This document shows, in pieces, positions 1-8,321 of a stretch of 35,043 nt of DNA. This DNA comes from a virus. The notes beneath the pieces were generated by a model. It ran no database searches, was not told the DNA's origin, and worked only from the letters and a program-made list of their open reading frames with translations. The stretch lies in IMG/VR virus record IMGVR_UViG_3300011116_000846, positions 1 through 35,043 of that record. One strand, 5' to 3'. A program made the translations under genes and the position numbers. Numbering within the stretch: position 1 is the stretch's first letter; the number at the start of each line of letters is the position of its first letter.

Positions 1-288
1 CATCTTATCTCTATCTTCGTTAGAGAACCAAAAGTCTACTACTTTGTTTAGATTACCCACAAAAGCACCTAAAAGGATAAGTAGTAACTCTTTCCACGCT
101 TCTTCAATACTTGCTTTGAACATTACTGCCAAAACAATACCGAATACGATAAAAAAGAATGTAAATAAAATTAATAATGTGATTTTCCAACGATTTGATT
201 GCATGGTTTGAAGCATGAAATTAAATCTTTGGTCATTTTCAACCCTTTGAAAATCTTCGTTGTATAATAGTTTGTTGAGAAGTCCCAT
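1..288 (-). CDS. Putative holin-like membrane protein, C-terminus cut by window edge
   Basis: The ATG at 286-288 opens a frame that runs off the left window edge after 96 codons, so the C-terminus is missing. A strong Shine-Dalgarno (GGAGG, 8-12 bases upstream) overlaps the end of the upstream gene and fixes the start. The protein begins MGLLNKLLYNEDFQ. It has a long hydrophobic segment at about residues 34-57 (starting WKITLLILFTFFF) and a second at about 66-80 (LLLILLGAFVGNLNKVV), followed by FWFSNEDRDK. Two membrane segments ending in a polar 'F-W/Y-F-G/S' tail are common in phage holin-like proteins. A lysis role is inferred from this layout and from the second small membrane protein just upstream. 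No enzymatic motif is visible. Confidence 0.6.
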   Translation of the reverse strand, partial: MGLLNKLLYNEDFQRVENDQRFNFMLQTMQSNRWKITLLILFTFFFIVFGIVLAVMFKASIEEAWKELLLILLGAFVGNLNKVVDFWFSNEDRDKM

Positions 289-290
289 AA

Positions 291-542
291 TTATTCCTCC
301 CCTTTGTCGCAGTTACAATCTTTCTTTTTGAAAATCTTATCTGCGGATGCTAAACCTAAAGCTCCAAAAGCAAGTGCGGCAACTGCGTTTACTAATGAAT
401 CAGCTGGAGCGATGTGGGATTCGGTGAATTGATTGTGGTACATTGTAACACATAGTGTCAATGCTGATAAAATACCCACAAATCGTTTGGATGAAAATCC
501 TCCTTTTTCGTCTTGGAAGATTTCAGTAAAAAATCTCTTCAT
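291..542 (-). CDS. Small phage membrane protein, holin-like
   Basis: This is an 83-residue protein with an amphipathic N-terminus (MKRFFTEIFQDEKGGFSSKR) and two hydrophobic segments, at about residues 21-36 and 47-67. The tail is short and charged, with two cysteines (KKKDCNCDKGEE). The pattern 'GxxSSKRFVG...LxNAV..LA.GALGL...DKIF' is familiar from small conserved membrane proteins of tailed phages that are usually annotated as holin-like; that is recollection, not a search result. AAAGGA lies 9-14 bases upstream of the ATG. The stop is 2 bases from the next gene's start, and the end of this gene carries that gene's ribosome-binding site, so the two are probably translated together. Function is inferred only. 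Confidence 0.6.
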   Translation of the reverse strand: MKRFFTEIFQDEKGGFSSKRFVGILSALTLCVTMYHNQFTESHIAPADSLVNAVAALAFGALGLASADKIFKKKDCNCDKGEE

Positions 543-600
543 AGTCTTGTCCTTTCATTGTTTTTAACATAACCGAATTGACAAAACCAAATTTAAAACC

Positions 601-807
601 TTATATAAATAGGTAGTTTTTTGGAATAACCCACTCCATTCCAAACGGGTCTAAAATTTTTATTTCATTTCCCAGAAGTTCTTTTATCTGAACTCTCTCC
701 CCTTCTAACAGGCTTCCCCTGTGGTTGGAGAATGTCATCAACATTCTCACCCTTTCTCCCTTTTTTGGGCTTAAACTTTTCAAATCCTGCGGGTTCTCCA
801 TAATCAT
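601..807 (-). CDS. Small SH3-like protein, possibly frameshifted at its 5' end
   Basis: This 68-residue protein is unrecognised. The part from about residue 14 on (PKKGERVRMLMTF, GERVQIKELLGNEIKILDP, MEWVIPKNYLFI) alternates hydrophobic and polar residues like a small beta-barrel of SH3/KOW type. The start is doubtful: there is no Shine-Dalgarno before the ATG at 807. A second frame opens at an ATG at 832 that overlaps the upstream gene's stop, in the style of its neighbours. That frame reads MPKIDLKNYDYGEPAGFEKF and meets this one at a run of six A residues (minus strand, 761-766). One base fewer in the run would join them into a single 76-residue protein. See the finding on this site. Confidence 0.5.
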   Translation of the reverse strand: MIMENPQDLKSLSPKKGERVRMLMTFSNHRGSLLEGERVQIKELLGNEIKILDPFGMEWVIPKNYLFI

Positions 808-824
808 AATTTTTTAAATCTATT

Positions 825-2039
825 TTAGGCATAATTATTCGCAATTTTTATTAAATCATTTTCGTAATGTCTTACTGAACTAATATGGAATTTAAATATA
901 TCCATTTCATAATAACCAACTGATATTTCATTCTCTGTTAAAATCTCCGATAATCTTTCAATAAATATAAAGTTATTTTGGTTTAACATCGTACCATCAA
1001 ACTCAACAACAATATCATTTTCGCAAATAGGGTCGTGGTGGTTAATTAAACGAATTCTTTTACTCAAATCAAACTTTGTATTTTTTTGTTCTTCTTCAAT
1101 ATAATTAGTGGTTATCACACCCATATCATCCTCAATATATATTTTATCACACCAAGGTTCTAATGCTCTCAATAAATCTAAATTACAATTCTTTACTACT
1201 AACCCAACACCATATTTGTGGGGGATGATTGGTTTCATAAATTCATCGTGCTTTACAAAATGACCCCACTTACGGATAAAGTTTCTTGATGAACGAATAT
1301 TTTGAGCCTCCCATTCGTTTGAATTTTTACCAACTTGTGTTAGCAATGGATTGAATCTACTACCCCTACAAGTCATATGATAAACGCACCCCTTCCAAGT
1401 CTGAATAAAATTAACACCATTTAATTGAAATCTATTAAAAATATCCGAATCCTCTTTTGATTGTGGTGCGTATAAAGAATCATGCCCACCTATTTCTAAA
1501 AAATCTGATTTATAAAATGCCCAAGGAGCAAAAACACCTTCAGTTATTTCATTGTTTTTAAAATTATCAACACTATTGAACCAATTTAAAAAGTCCAATT
1601 CATTAAATTGTTCCGGCTCAACTCCCCAATCAGATAAAACTTTTTCAGGACCATCTGGGTGTAGTGGTGGTTCTATTCTAGTAAGAGAGACAATTGTTTT
1701 TGGTTTTATATACTTTTCTATTTCATCTATTGCGTTTGGACAAAGATACATATCAGCATGATATATCATACATATGTCATATGTAGCTACTTCATTAACT
1801 AAACGATCATATAAAATGGTATGTCCTAATCTAGTGGGGCCTGTATTACGTATGGCTTTGAAATTAGGGTCAAGCTGCATCATATCTAAACACCATTGCC
1901 ATGTAGAGTCTTTATCACTAAAATCGTCAGCTACACAGATTTGCACGGTATGATTTCCCTGATTCTTGCGTATGGCGTCATATGACCATTTAAGATATTT
2001 GAGATTATTTCTACTCGGTTGTATTATTGAAATTTTCAT
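825..2039 (-). CDS. Family 2-type glycosyltransferase with extra C-terminal domain
   Basis: This protein has 404 residues. The N-terminus (MKISIIQPSRNNLKYLKWSY) and the following VADDFSDKDST are the nucleotide-binding start of a GT-A fold, family 2 glycosyltransferase. A DxD-like HADMYL lies near residue 94, and an EDSDIF motif near 196 is in the position of the acceptor/ED motif. After about residue 270 the sequence changes to a segment starting PHKYGVGLVVKNCN that I cannot assign; it may be a second small domain. The enzyme should move a sugar from a nucleotide donor to a glycan or protein acceptor in the cytoplasm. The start overlaps the epimerase gene upstream by 4 bases (ATGA), and no Shine-Dalgarno is visible. 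It is the last gene of the glycan block. Confidence 0.8.
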   Translation of the reverse strand: MKISIIQPSRNNLKYLKWSYDAIRKNQGNHTVQICVADDFSDKDSTWQWCLDMMQLDPNFKAIRNTGPTRLGHTILYDRLVNEVATYDICMIYHADMYLCPNAIDEIEKYIKPKTIVSLTRIEPPLHPDGPEKVLSDWGVEPEQFNELDFLNWFNSVDNFKNNEITEGVFAPWAFYKSDFLEIGGHDSLYAPQSKEDSDIFNRFQLNGVNFIQTWKGCVYHMTCRGSRFNPLLTQVGKNSNEWEAQNIRSSRNFIRKWGHFVKHDEFMKPIIPHKYGVGLVVKNCNLDLLRALEPWCDKIYIEDDMGVITTNYIEEEQKNTKFDLSKRIRLINHHDPICENDIVVEFDGTMLNQNNFIFIERLSEILTENEISVGYYEMDIFKFHISSVRHYENDLIKIANNYA

Positions 2040-2974
2040 TTTCTTGTAAAATAATTTATTGTATTGCGTAACCCGTTAGTTATGTCTACTAACACGTGAT
2101 AATTTAAATACTTATGAGCCTTATCAACTAAAGCTAATGATTTAGGTATATCTCCAACACGTGTTGGGCCATGTATGGCTTGTATATTAGATCCTAACAA
2201 ATTAGATATCAAGTCATATAATTCATTTATGCTAGTAGATGTGCCAGCGCCGATATTAAACGCTTGCCCGAAACATGTTTCATCGCTAGTAGTTAATGCC
2301 AATACATTAGCTAAAACTGCATTATCAACATATGTAAAGTCCCTAGAATATGACCCGTCCCCATTAATTACAGGCACTTCATTGTTTTGTAACTGAACTA
2401 TAAATTTTGGTATTACTGCCGCGTAATCACCATATGGATTTTGTCTAGGCCCGAATATATTAAAATATCGCAATCCTATAGTTTCGATATCATAACACTG
2501 TTTATATACACGAGCATATAATTCATTGATTTGTTTTGTAGCTGCATATGGAGATAGTGCATTACCTGTAGAAGACTCTTCCTTAGATAGAGATACATCG
2601 TCGCCATATACTGATGATGAAGATGCATATACAAATCTCTTAATACCTTTAATACGAGCTAACTCTAAGATATGATAAAACATATCAACATTATTCTTGT
2701 GATATAATTCTGGATTAATAATAGACTTAGGAACCGATCCTGTAGCTGCTTGATGGCATATAGCATCTACATTTAATTCGGCTGACCCATCTGTTAATTC
2801 TAATACATCTAAGTGTACAAACTTAAAATTAGGATGATGAAATATATGCCGTATATTATCAACCGCCCCAGACGATAAGTTGTCTATGCATATAACTGAA
2901 TGTCCTAGATCTAATAATCGATGGCATATATGCGATCCGATAAAGCCGGCACCGCCAGTAACTAAAATTTTCAT
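2036..2974 (-). CDS. NAD-dependent nucleotide-sugar epimerase/dehydratase (GalE/WbpP-like)
   Basis: This 312-residue protein is close to full length for an extended short-chain dehydrogenase acting on nucleotide sugars. It shows the NAD site TGGAGFIGSH at residues 6-15 and CIDNLSSG after beta strand 2. The catalytic serine lies in ASSSSVYG at about 117-124, with Y and K in SPYAATK at about 143-149, then RYFNIFGPRQ. RDFTYVDN and FNIGAG follow in the C-terminal substrate-binding part. The family interconverts C4 epimers of UDP-hexoses or uronic acids, but substrate cannot be read from sequence. The gene overlaps both neighbours by 4 bases. Its base composition (about 37% G+C on a sample line) is higher than that of most of the island. 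Confidence 0.88.
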   Translation of the reverse strand: MKILVTGGAGFIGSHICHRLLDLGHSVICIDNLSSGAVDNIRHIFHHPNFKFVHLDVLELTDGSAELNVDAICHQAATGSVPKSIINPELYHKNNVDMFYHILELARIKGIKRFVYASSSSVYGDDVSLSKEESSTGNALSPYAATKQINELYARVYKQCYDIETIGLRYFNIFGPRQNPYGDYAAVIPKFIVQLQNNEVPVINGDGSYSRDFTYVDNAVLANVLALTTSDETCFGQAFNIGAGTSTSINELYDLISNLLGSNIQAIHGPTRVGDIPKSLALVDKAHKYLNYHVLVDITNGLRNTINYFTRK

Positions 2975-3903
2975 AACGAATTAAATATTTGTTTCATGTT
3001 ATTAATAAATACAGATTCTTGATATAATCTGGTATATAATTCTTTTGTTTCTTCAGCACATGCATTATAAAAAGCAGTATCGCGTTTTAATCGATCAGCT
3101 AATTGTCGTGCTGTATATAAATCACCATCTGCTACTGACAATGATGGATGTAGATATTTTTGTGTATTTACGTTATTATATCCTATACATGGAATACCTA
3201 AATATGAACAATTTAAGTTAAATGTGCCTGCCGCGGCAGTACCTAACTGTACACCGTATTTTCTTTTAGATAATTCATATATCCAATGTGTCCATACAAT
3301 CCATGGCAAGTGATTTATATCTAATTTAGATTCTTCTGGCTTCATTCTGCCAGTTGTCGGGGCGTATATATCATCTGATAACATTTTGCCGATCACATAT
3401 GAATCAATACCACGATAGGCAGTAACCCAATTACCACCAACCATAACACCTGAACGTTCATTCGTATCAGCTTGGCAATAATCTGTGATCATCAAACTCT
3501 GCATTAGTTCGCAACGTACATTAGTAATACCCCTATAATACATTAAATCGTGATCATTATGGCATAATATCAGATTCATCTGTTGTAATAAGGTATAATA
3601 CCAAATTTGTGATTCTATAGAATCTCCTTGCCAATACCAATATGTACTTTCTTGCATTAATGCTATTTTAGAACATATACGCTTCATATGATCAATGACA
3701 GGCATATGAAATAGACGTTGCTTGTTTTTAGGTACTATGATTATGCCGATATCATACAAGCCGTCTGGTACACTATCTAATGATGATATCGGATGGTGAT
3801 ATGCATCTAATGCACATATCCATGCCATATCAGTACGCATATTAGGATTACTACGTGGTACTTTACCTTCATAACCGCCCTCAGTAAAAAATGCTATTTT
3901 CAT
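2971..3903 (-). CDS. Putative GT-B-fold glycosyltransferase
   Basis: This protein has 310 residues. It starts MKIAFFTEGGYEGKVPRSNPN, like the first strand and loop of a GT-B enzyme. A segment near residues 237-250 (GVQLGTAAAGTFNLNCSYLG followed by IPCIGYNN) resembles the donor-binding part of GT-B enzymes, where a small-residue loop precedes 'G.P.I'. No strongly diagnostic EX7E motif is present, so the family is unassigned. Its position between a nucleotide-sugar epimerase and a PIG-L deacetylase, with 4-base overlaps on both sides, supports a role in glycan assembly. It shares the higher G+C of the epimerase gene, so the two may have arrived together. Confidence 0.55.
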   Translation of the reverse strand: MKIAFFTEGGYEGKVPRSNPNMRTDMAWICALDAYHHPISSLDSVPDGLYDIGIIIVPKNKQRLFHMPVIDHMKRICSKIALMQESTYWYWQGDSIESQIWYYTLLQQMNLILCHNDHDLMYYRGITNVRCELMQSLMITDYCQADTNERSGVMVGGNWVTAYRGIDSYVIGKMLSDDIYAPTTGRMKPEESKLDINHLPWIVWTHWIYELSKRKYGVQLGTAAAGTFNLNCSYLGIPCIGYNNVNTQKYLHPSLSVADGDLYTARQLADRLKRDTAFYNACAEETKELYTRLYQESVFINNMKQIFNSL

Positions 3904-4535
3904 AAAAAAATCTGCTTAAATTTAAATTGTTCTACCTTTCCTATTTTTCTCTTAGAACATCTAAAATTAGAATGAAATTCATCTAATGTATTTATAGTAA
4001 AATAACTTCTATGTAATTGCGATTTAAACTCTGTTAGCATGTTTAATTTAGTATTATATACATTACTAATATCTATAAATACATTGGGAATCCATGTCTC
4101 CAACGTACTAGGTGAATAATATTCTATCAATGATAACGGATGTACACGTGTTAATGCATAACCTAAATTACATATGATCCTATGTTCAAAGTGACTATCA
4201 GTATCAGATGTAGTCATAATACAATCATATGATGAATTATTAGTGAAATTATTTTCTATGTAATGTACCCATTCATCCTCACCGAACTCTTTCAATAATT
4301 TTTTCTCTGTAAAATATAAGGTATAATTATTAACGTTTGACCTATTCCAAACATTTTTTACTTCAAGTATACGTCCCAAGCTTGTTGTACTATCACAATC
4401 TCCGCCCTGCGTTAAACATAATATATCAAAATGCGTATCTTGATATTTTAAAATAGTACCAGACATACTATATTCTACATCATCTGGATGTGGAGATAAA
4501 CACAAAACTTTATTAAAATTTAAAAACTTACTCAT
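3900..4535 (-). CDS. PIG-L/LmbE family deacetylase
   Basis: This is a 211-residue protein of typical length for the family. The zinc-binding motif PHPDDVE is at residues 15-21 (SPHPDDVEYSMSGT), followed by LCLTQGGD and later SDTDSHFEHRI at about 120-130, which matches the usual DxHxxHR zinc ligand and active-site motif. PIG-L enzymes are zinc hydrolases that remove N-acetyl groups from GlcNAc-containing substrates. Here the likely substrate is an acetamido sugar within the phage-directed glycan or its precursor, which is inference. It is translated with the downstream gene through a 4-base overlap. The 29-base gap upstream (4536-4564) holds no clear signal. Confidence 0.8.
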   Translation of the reverse strand: MSKFLNFNKVLCLSPHPDDVEYSMSGTILKYQDTHFDILCLTQGGDCDSTTSLGRILEVKNVWNRSNVNNYTLYFTEKKLLKEFGEDEWVHYIENNFTNNSSYDCIMTTSDTDSHFEHRIICNLGYALTRVHPLSLIEYYSPSTLETWIPNVFIDISNVYNTKLNMLTEFKSQLHRSYFTINTLDEFHSNFRCSKRKIGKVEQFKFKQIFL

Positions 4536-4564
4536 TATAACATAACTTTTTATGATTTAAACTA

Positions 4565-5293
4565 CTAACTTCTATATGCCATTTTATTTTCATAATCTAC
4601 TTTTAAATTTGGGTAAAATTTTGGTTGTATATATCTAAAAATATCTTGGTCCTGAGACCCTATCGGGTAATTTTTTGGATAAGAATTTAAATATTCATTA
4701 TACATATCCATTGTACATCCATGAGGAGTAATATACTTACTAGCTTCAGTAAACACTTTTGCTACGAATTCAGTTTCACCAATCCATACCCCAGAATTTA
4801 AGTATTTACCCATATGGATTGAATTTGCCCATGTCAATACATCTGGCATACATTTATATCCATCATAAGAAGTAGATGACATAAATAGCATTTTACATTC
4901 AAATTCATAAAAAATATCTAATACCTTTTTAGGGTCATCAATAAAAATTACATCTATAGCATCACAATATAAAATATATTTTGTATTACACTGTGGTAGG
5001 TAATTTAAAATCATTTCAATTTTAAAAGTATTTCTCCACGGAAGTCTACTACTTTTTAAAACTACCAAATCTTTTATACCCAAATATTCTAAATTACATT
5101 CTAATATTGACTTATTTTGATATCCCGATAATGAATCTATTATACGATCTTGCATTGTGCCGGAATTACGACATGTAATTATTGTAACATCTGATGGTAA
5201 TGAAAATGATGATTTGTGTGTAGAATTAGACATCATATGTTCAAATGTTCTCTTAACAAGATGTCTATCATGTATTATGGGCGTATTTGGCAT
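4565..5293 (-). CDS. Glycosyltransferase of the PLOD/procollagen galactosyltransferase type
   Basis: This protein has 242 residues. It carries the three markers of this GT-A group: a DxD-bearing strand YILYCDAIDVIFIDDP at about residues 108-123, YLNSGVWIGE at about 167-176, and GSQDQDIFRYI near 212-222. The N-terminal half (VTIITCRNSGTMQDRI) is less like the family but fits a nucleotide-binding strand. Related enzymes transfer galactose or glucose to hydroxylated residues or glycans. In a phage island it may act on a virion protein or a growing glycan. A 2-oxoglutarate oxygenase is encoded at 8322-8963, so a hydroxylation-then-glycosylation pair is conceivable but speculative. The start is 1 base from the upstream stop. 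Confidence 0.75.
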   Translation of the reverse strand: MPNTPIIHDRHLVKRTFEHMMSNSTHKSSFSLPSDVTIITCRNSGTMQDRIIDSLSGYQNKSILECNLEYLGIKDLVVLKSSRLPWRNTFKIEMILNYLPQCNTKYILYCDAIDVIFIDDPKKVLDIFYEFECKMLFMSSTSYDGYKCMPDVLTWANSIHMGKYLNSGVWIGETEFVAKVFTEASKYITPHGCTMDMYNEYLNSYPKNYPIGSQDQDIFRYIQPKFYPNLKVDYENKMAYRS

Positions 5294-5294
5294 G

Positions 5295-6158
5295 TTATAA
5301 ACGCATTAAATTTAAAACGGATTGTTCGTAATGATTCTCATTACTATTATTGGAATGAATAAATCCACGCTCACCTTCAATACAATAAGCGCTAACGCGT
5401 TTGGTATTAGACAGCCAACGAGTTTTTTCTACATAACCTTGATACAAAAAATTGCGAAAATTTCCCGCATTAGTATTCCAATTTACAATTTCACTATAGT
5501 TAGGTGAAAATGTTTTATTTTCACGTGTTACATCAATCCCTTCCATTGAAAATTTATTATTAGGTAACTTATCTATTAATTCTCTCATATAAAAACTAAA
5601 CGAGCCACGAGGTGTAAAAGCTTTTGGTATGTATTCTGAATATCCGTTATCTAAAAATAACCAGTCCAAATTATTATTAACTAACTCTGTCTTAAATTGG
5701 TGGTGCAAATTTCCATATCTAGATTCTACTATAGGTTTATACAGTTTAGTATTTTTACTTAATATATCAATAAAAATATCAGTAGATAAGATTAAATTAT
5801 CATCATGTGTGATTAAAAATATATCATATTGTTTATAATCATAATCATCCGACCATTGATTAAATACCTCCATATCACCTATTGTATTAGGTTTTTCCAT
5901 ATATACCCAACCTAATTGACATAATTCATCTTCGGTAATAATATCACGATAAAGTTCTTTATCTAAACACATTAAAAAATTATCACCAGTGTAATTGCGT
6001 ACAACTTCTTTTTCATTAATTACATTTGGATCTGTTGGGTGTCTGTGAGATACTAAAAACAAATCTACATCCAATTCGTTGTGCGTTTTTTGAGCTGCCA
6101 TAGCTCTATAAAATTGAGATGCGTAGTGCCACCCACTAGCAATAACAGCTATTTTCAT
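5295..6158 (-). CDS. Unassigned protein of the glycan island, glycosyltransferase-like
   Basis: This 287-residue protein is not recognised with confidence. It begins MKIAVIASGWHYASQFYRAM, which looks like the first strand and helix of a Rossmann-type domain. YDIFLITHDDNLILSTDIF at about residues 110-128 resembles the DxD strand of GT-A glycosyltransferases. NAGNFRNFLYQG and a final GERGFIHSNNSNENHYEQSV are other conserved-looking blocks. Its place between a PLOD-type glycosyltransferase and a methyltransferase, with a 4-base overlap to the latter, supports a part in glycan assembly. It could also be a sugar-binding or regulatory protein. Confidence 0.45.
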   Translation of the reverse strand: MKIAVIASGWHYASQFYRAMAAQKTHNELDVDLFLVSHRHPTDPNVINEKEVVRNYTGDNFLMCLDKELYRDIITEDELCQLGWVYMEKPNTIGDMEVFNQWSDDYDYKQYDIFLITHDDNLILSTDIFIDILSKNTKLYKPIVESRYGNLHHQFKTELVNNNLDWLFLDNGYSEYIPKAFTPRGSFSFYMRELIDKLPNNKFSMEGIDVTRENKTFSPNYSEIVNWNTNAGNFRNFLYQGYVEKTRWLSNTKRVSAYCIEGERGFIHSNNSNENHYEQSVLNLMRL

Positions 6159-6691
6159 ATTAATAATTTTAATATAGATAAGCTAGTACGTGCACCTGAA
6201 ATATGGTTAAAATCAAAGATTGTACACCCCATATTTTTATGAAATAGAGCTAATGTATCTTTATTAATTCTAGGGTGTGCATCAGCCCCACCTTCTATTA
6301 CGACAATAGATCCTTTTTTAATTGTATTGTTGATAATATCATTTTTTATAACTACATCGTATATAGATTCCCATGTATTGTGTATATCAATTAGAATTAA
6401 ATCAAATTCAAATGGATTTGGTAAAAATAAGTCATAAATATCACCCTGATACAAAGTACAATATTGTAATAAATTACGTTCACTCAATCTAGACAAAGCT
6501 AATTCAGGAGATAAAACATCATATCCATACAGCTTACCATTGTATTGAGATAATGTATATGCCATAGCAACAGTGAGAGCACCAGTACCAAACCCCAATT
6601 CCACTACAGTATGTGGACGTACATCATTAACTAACTTATTTAAAACACGCTCATTATCTTGATACTTATGCTGTCCTACTAAATTTATCAT
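6155..6691 (-). CDS. Class I SAM-dependent methyltransferase, small
   Basis: This protein has 178 residues. Motif I (VVELGFGTGALTVAM) is at about residues 29-43 and an acidic residue ends strand 2 (LYGYDVLS). FDLILIDIHNTWESI forms motif post-I/II, and GSIVVIEGG is strand 5. The fold is that of O-methyltransferases, shortened at the C-terminus. The acceptor cannot be deduced; in this setting it is probably a sugar hydroxyl. It overlaps its neighbours by 4 bases on both sides. G+C is low, as in the rest of this part of the island. Confidence 0.75.
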   Translation of the reverse strand: MINLVGQHKYQDNERVLNKLVNDVRPHTVVELGFGTGALTVAMAYTLSQYNGKLYGYDVLSPELALSRLSERNLLQYCTLYQGDIYDLFLPNPFEFDLILIDIHNTWESIYDVVIKNDIINNTIKKGSIVVIEGGADAHPRINKDTLALFHKNMGCTIFDFNHISGARTSLSILKLLI

Positions 6692-7608
6692 ATATGTTTT
6701 TTTATTTTAGATATTATATATTTGATTTGTTTTTTTGTTAATTCCTCATGAAATGGGATACTAACCGTATTTTTTGAAATCCTATCAGACATGGGACATT
6801 CAAATTTTAATCCATTAGAATAAATTTCGTTTGAGTGTTGCGTATCATAATGAATACCACAAACTATACCAGATTCTTTAATGTGATTTATAAACATATT
6901 ACGATTGTTTACATTAATTCTGTATAAGTGGTCGCTGGTGTTTTCATAACCGAATTCTTTATTATAAATATATTTTATTTCCGCTAAAACTTCTTTTTTA
7001 CGGTCTAATTTCAATAAATTTTTATTAGCAATATATGATTGTATACTGTTCATATAAAATTTATATCCTGGTAAAATTATTTTACGATCCCAATTATTTT
7101 CAGCAAAACTCATACCATTAAATGATAAAGTTCGTAAGTAGTCAATTTTAGATTTATCATTACTAACAATAATACCACCATCACTACTACCCACAGGTTT
7201 GGTTGGATAAAAACTAAAAAACATTAAATCATTATCGTTTGCATCGGTTATAAATTGGTTTCGATCAACACGTTGAGCCGAGTCTATTATTTTATAATCT
7301 TCAAATTGATGCAATATATACGAACTACCAACCCAATGTGTATTATCTACAAAGTTAATTTTATTACCAGAAGTTATGATGGCGTTTAATACTACCGGTG
7401 GTATCATAGATGGTACATCAATTGTGGTATTTTTGTTCAAAAGCATTAAAAATATTGCGTTAGTAGCACTATTAACAGAACAGGCATATTTTGCACCTAC
7501 ATACTCTAAAAAATTATTTTCAAACTCCTCTACAATACTACCATGTAAATAATGAGAAAATTCATTTGTATTGATAGTATAATTTGGTATATTAAATAGT
7601 TGTATCAT
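6688..7608 (-). CDS. DegT/DnrJ/EryC1/StrS sugar aminotransferase, short form
   Basis: This 306-residue protein is shorter than the usual 360-390 residues of the family. The N-terminal part (VEEFENNFLEYVGAKYACSVNSATNAIFL) matches the PLP-phosphate site region 'E..f....g.k.a..v.sgt.al'. IIDSAQ at about residues 107-112 supplies the PLP-ring aspartate. SFYPTKPVGSSDGG at about 132-145 carries the Schiff-base lysine. The C-terminal domain is compact but retains GIHYDTQHSNEIY and VSIPFHEELT. The family transfers amino groups to keto-sugars on nucleotides. With the FdtA-like cupin at 8956-9384 it suggests a 3-amino-3,6-dideoxyhexose product. The gene overlaps the upstream reductase by 17 bases. Confidence 0.85.
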   Translation of the reverse strand: MIQLFNIPNYTINTNEFSHYLHGSIVEEFENNFLEYVGAKYACSVNSATNAIFLMLLNKNTTIDVPSMIPPVVLNAIITSGNKINFVDNTHWVGSSYILHQFEDYKIIDSAQRVDRNQFITDANDNDLMFFSFYPTKPVGSSDGGIIVSNDKSKIDYLRTLSFNGMSFAENNWDRKIILPGYKFYMNSIQSYIANKNLLKLDRKKEVLAEIKYIYNKEFGYENTSDHLYRINVNNRNMFINHIKESGIVCGIHYDTQHSNEIYSNGLKFECPMSDRISKNTVSIPFHEELTKKQIKYIISKIKKHI

Positions 7609-8311
7609 TTATTGTGTTTTTTAATTTATCTATATTCATACTAATATCATTTGGAATATTTTCTGAAATATTATCTTTATATTCTCGTAATATGTTAATA
7701 TTTTTTTGTTTTACAAAATCATAAATACTATTTTTTTCCAATCCAATATTATAAATTCCAGTAGCGTTTACATCAATTAATTTATACAATATTTTAGCTG
7801 CATCGTGGTGCCAAATACAACTTTTAAAACAGTCAACAAACGCTTTAGTATGAGTGAATGGGTATTCTAACATCCCCATACGTAGTATTAGAGAATTATC
7901 ATACATCATAGTAGCACACTCGCCACCCAATTTTGACCACGCATATTTATTTATTGGATACACACCATCTGTTTCTTTATAATTTCCAATAATACCCGAA
8001 TAAACATAATCGGTTGATATATAAACAAATTTAATATTATTATTAATACACGCCATTACACAATTTGATGTACCTATAATATTTAATTGAACGCTCATAA
8101 CTGGGTTTAAGTCGTGTAAGTTCATTGGGCGTGACAATGCTGCTGTGTGTATAAAAATATCCGGTTTATATTTTTTAATAGCACTATCAATGGATGATAC
8201 GTATTTAATATTCATTTCAGTTTTTGATAGTGGTATTATTGTATGAGTAGTATTCTGTTTAATTAATTCTTTAGAAAATCTACCATTACCACCAGAAATA
8301 AGAATTTTCAT
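7592..8311 (-). CDS. Sugar-nucleotide reductase of the RmlD-like SDR type
   Basis: This protein has 239 residues. MKILISGGNGRFSKELIK is the NAD(P)-binding start (GGxGxxS). IHTAALSRPMN follows strand 4, STDYVYSG carries the catalytic threonine/serine region, and YAWSKLGGE holds the Tyr-x3-Lys pair. LILRMGMLEYPF matches 'iiRt...yg' of dTDP-4-dehydrorhamnose reductases. At 239 residues it is shorter than the usual 290-300, with a trimmed C-terminal substrate domain. It may reduce a 4-keto-6-deoxy sugar nucleotide. It sits directly upstream of the aminotransferase and overlaps it by 17 bases, so the two are probably in one pathway. Confidence 0.75.
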   Translation of the reverse strand: MKILISGGNGRFSKELIKQNTTHTIIPLSKTEMNIKYVSSIDSAIKKYKPDIFIHTAALSRPMNLHDLNPVMSVQLNIIGTSNCVMACINNNIKFVYISTDYVYSGIIGNYKETDGVYPINKYAWSKLGGECATMMYDNSLILRMGMLEYPFTHTKAFVDCFKSCIWHHDAAKILYKLIDVNATGIYNIGLEKNSIYDFVKQKNINILREYKDNISENIPNDISMNIDKLKNTINDTTI

Positions 8312-8321
8312 TAGAATACTA

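Noticed and set aside
588-595. TAAATTTG (Bacteroidota -7-like) upstream of the small membrane gene at 291-542
   Set aside because: No TTTG or TTG is found at the needed spacing upstream, so the evidence is too thin to call a promoter.
604-611. TATAAATA on the plus strand
   Set aside because: No plus-strand gene follows it; it overlaps the end of a minus-strand gene.
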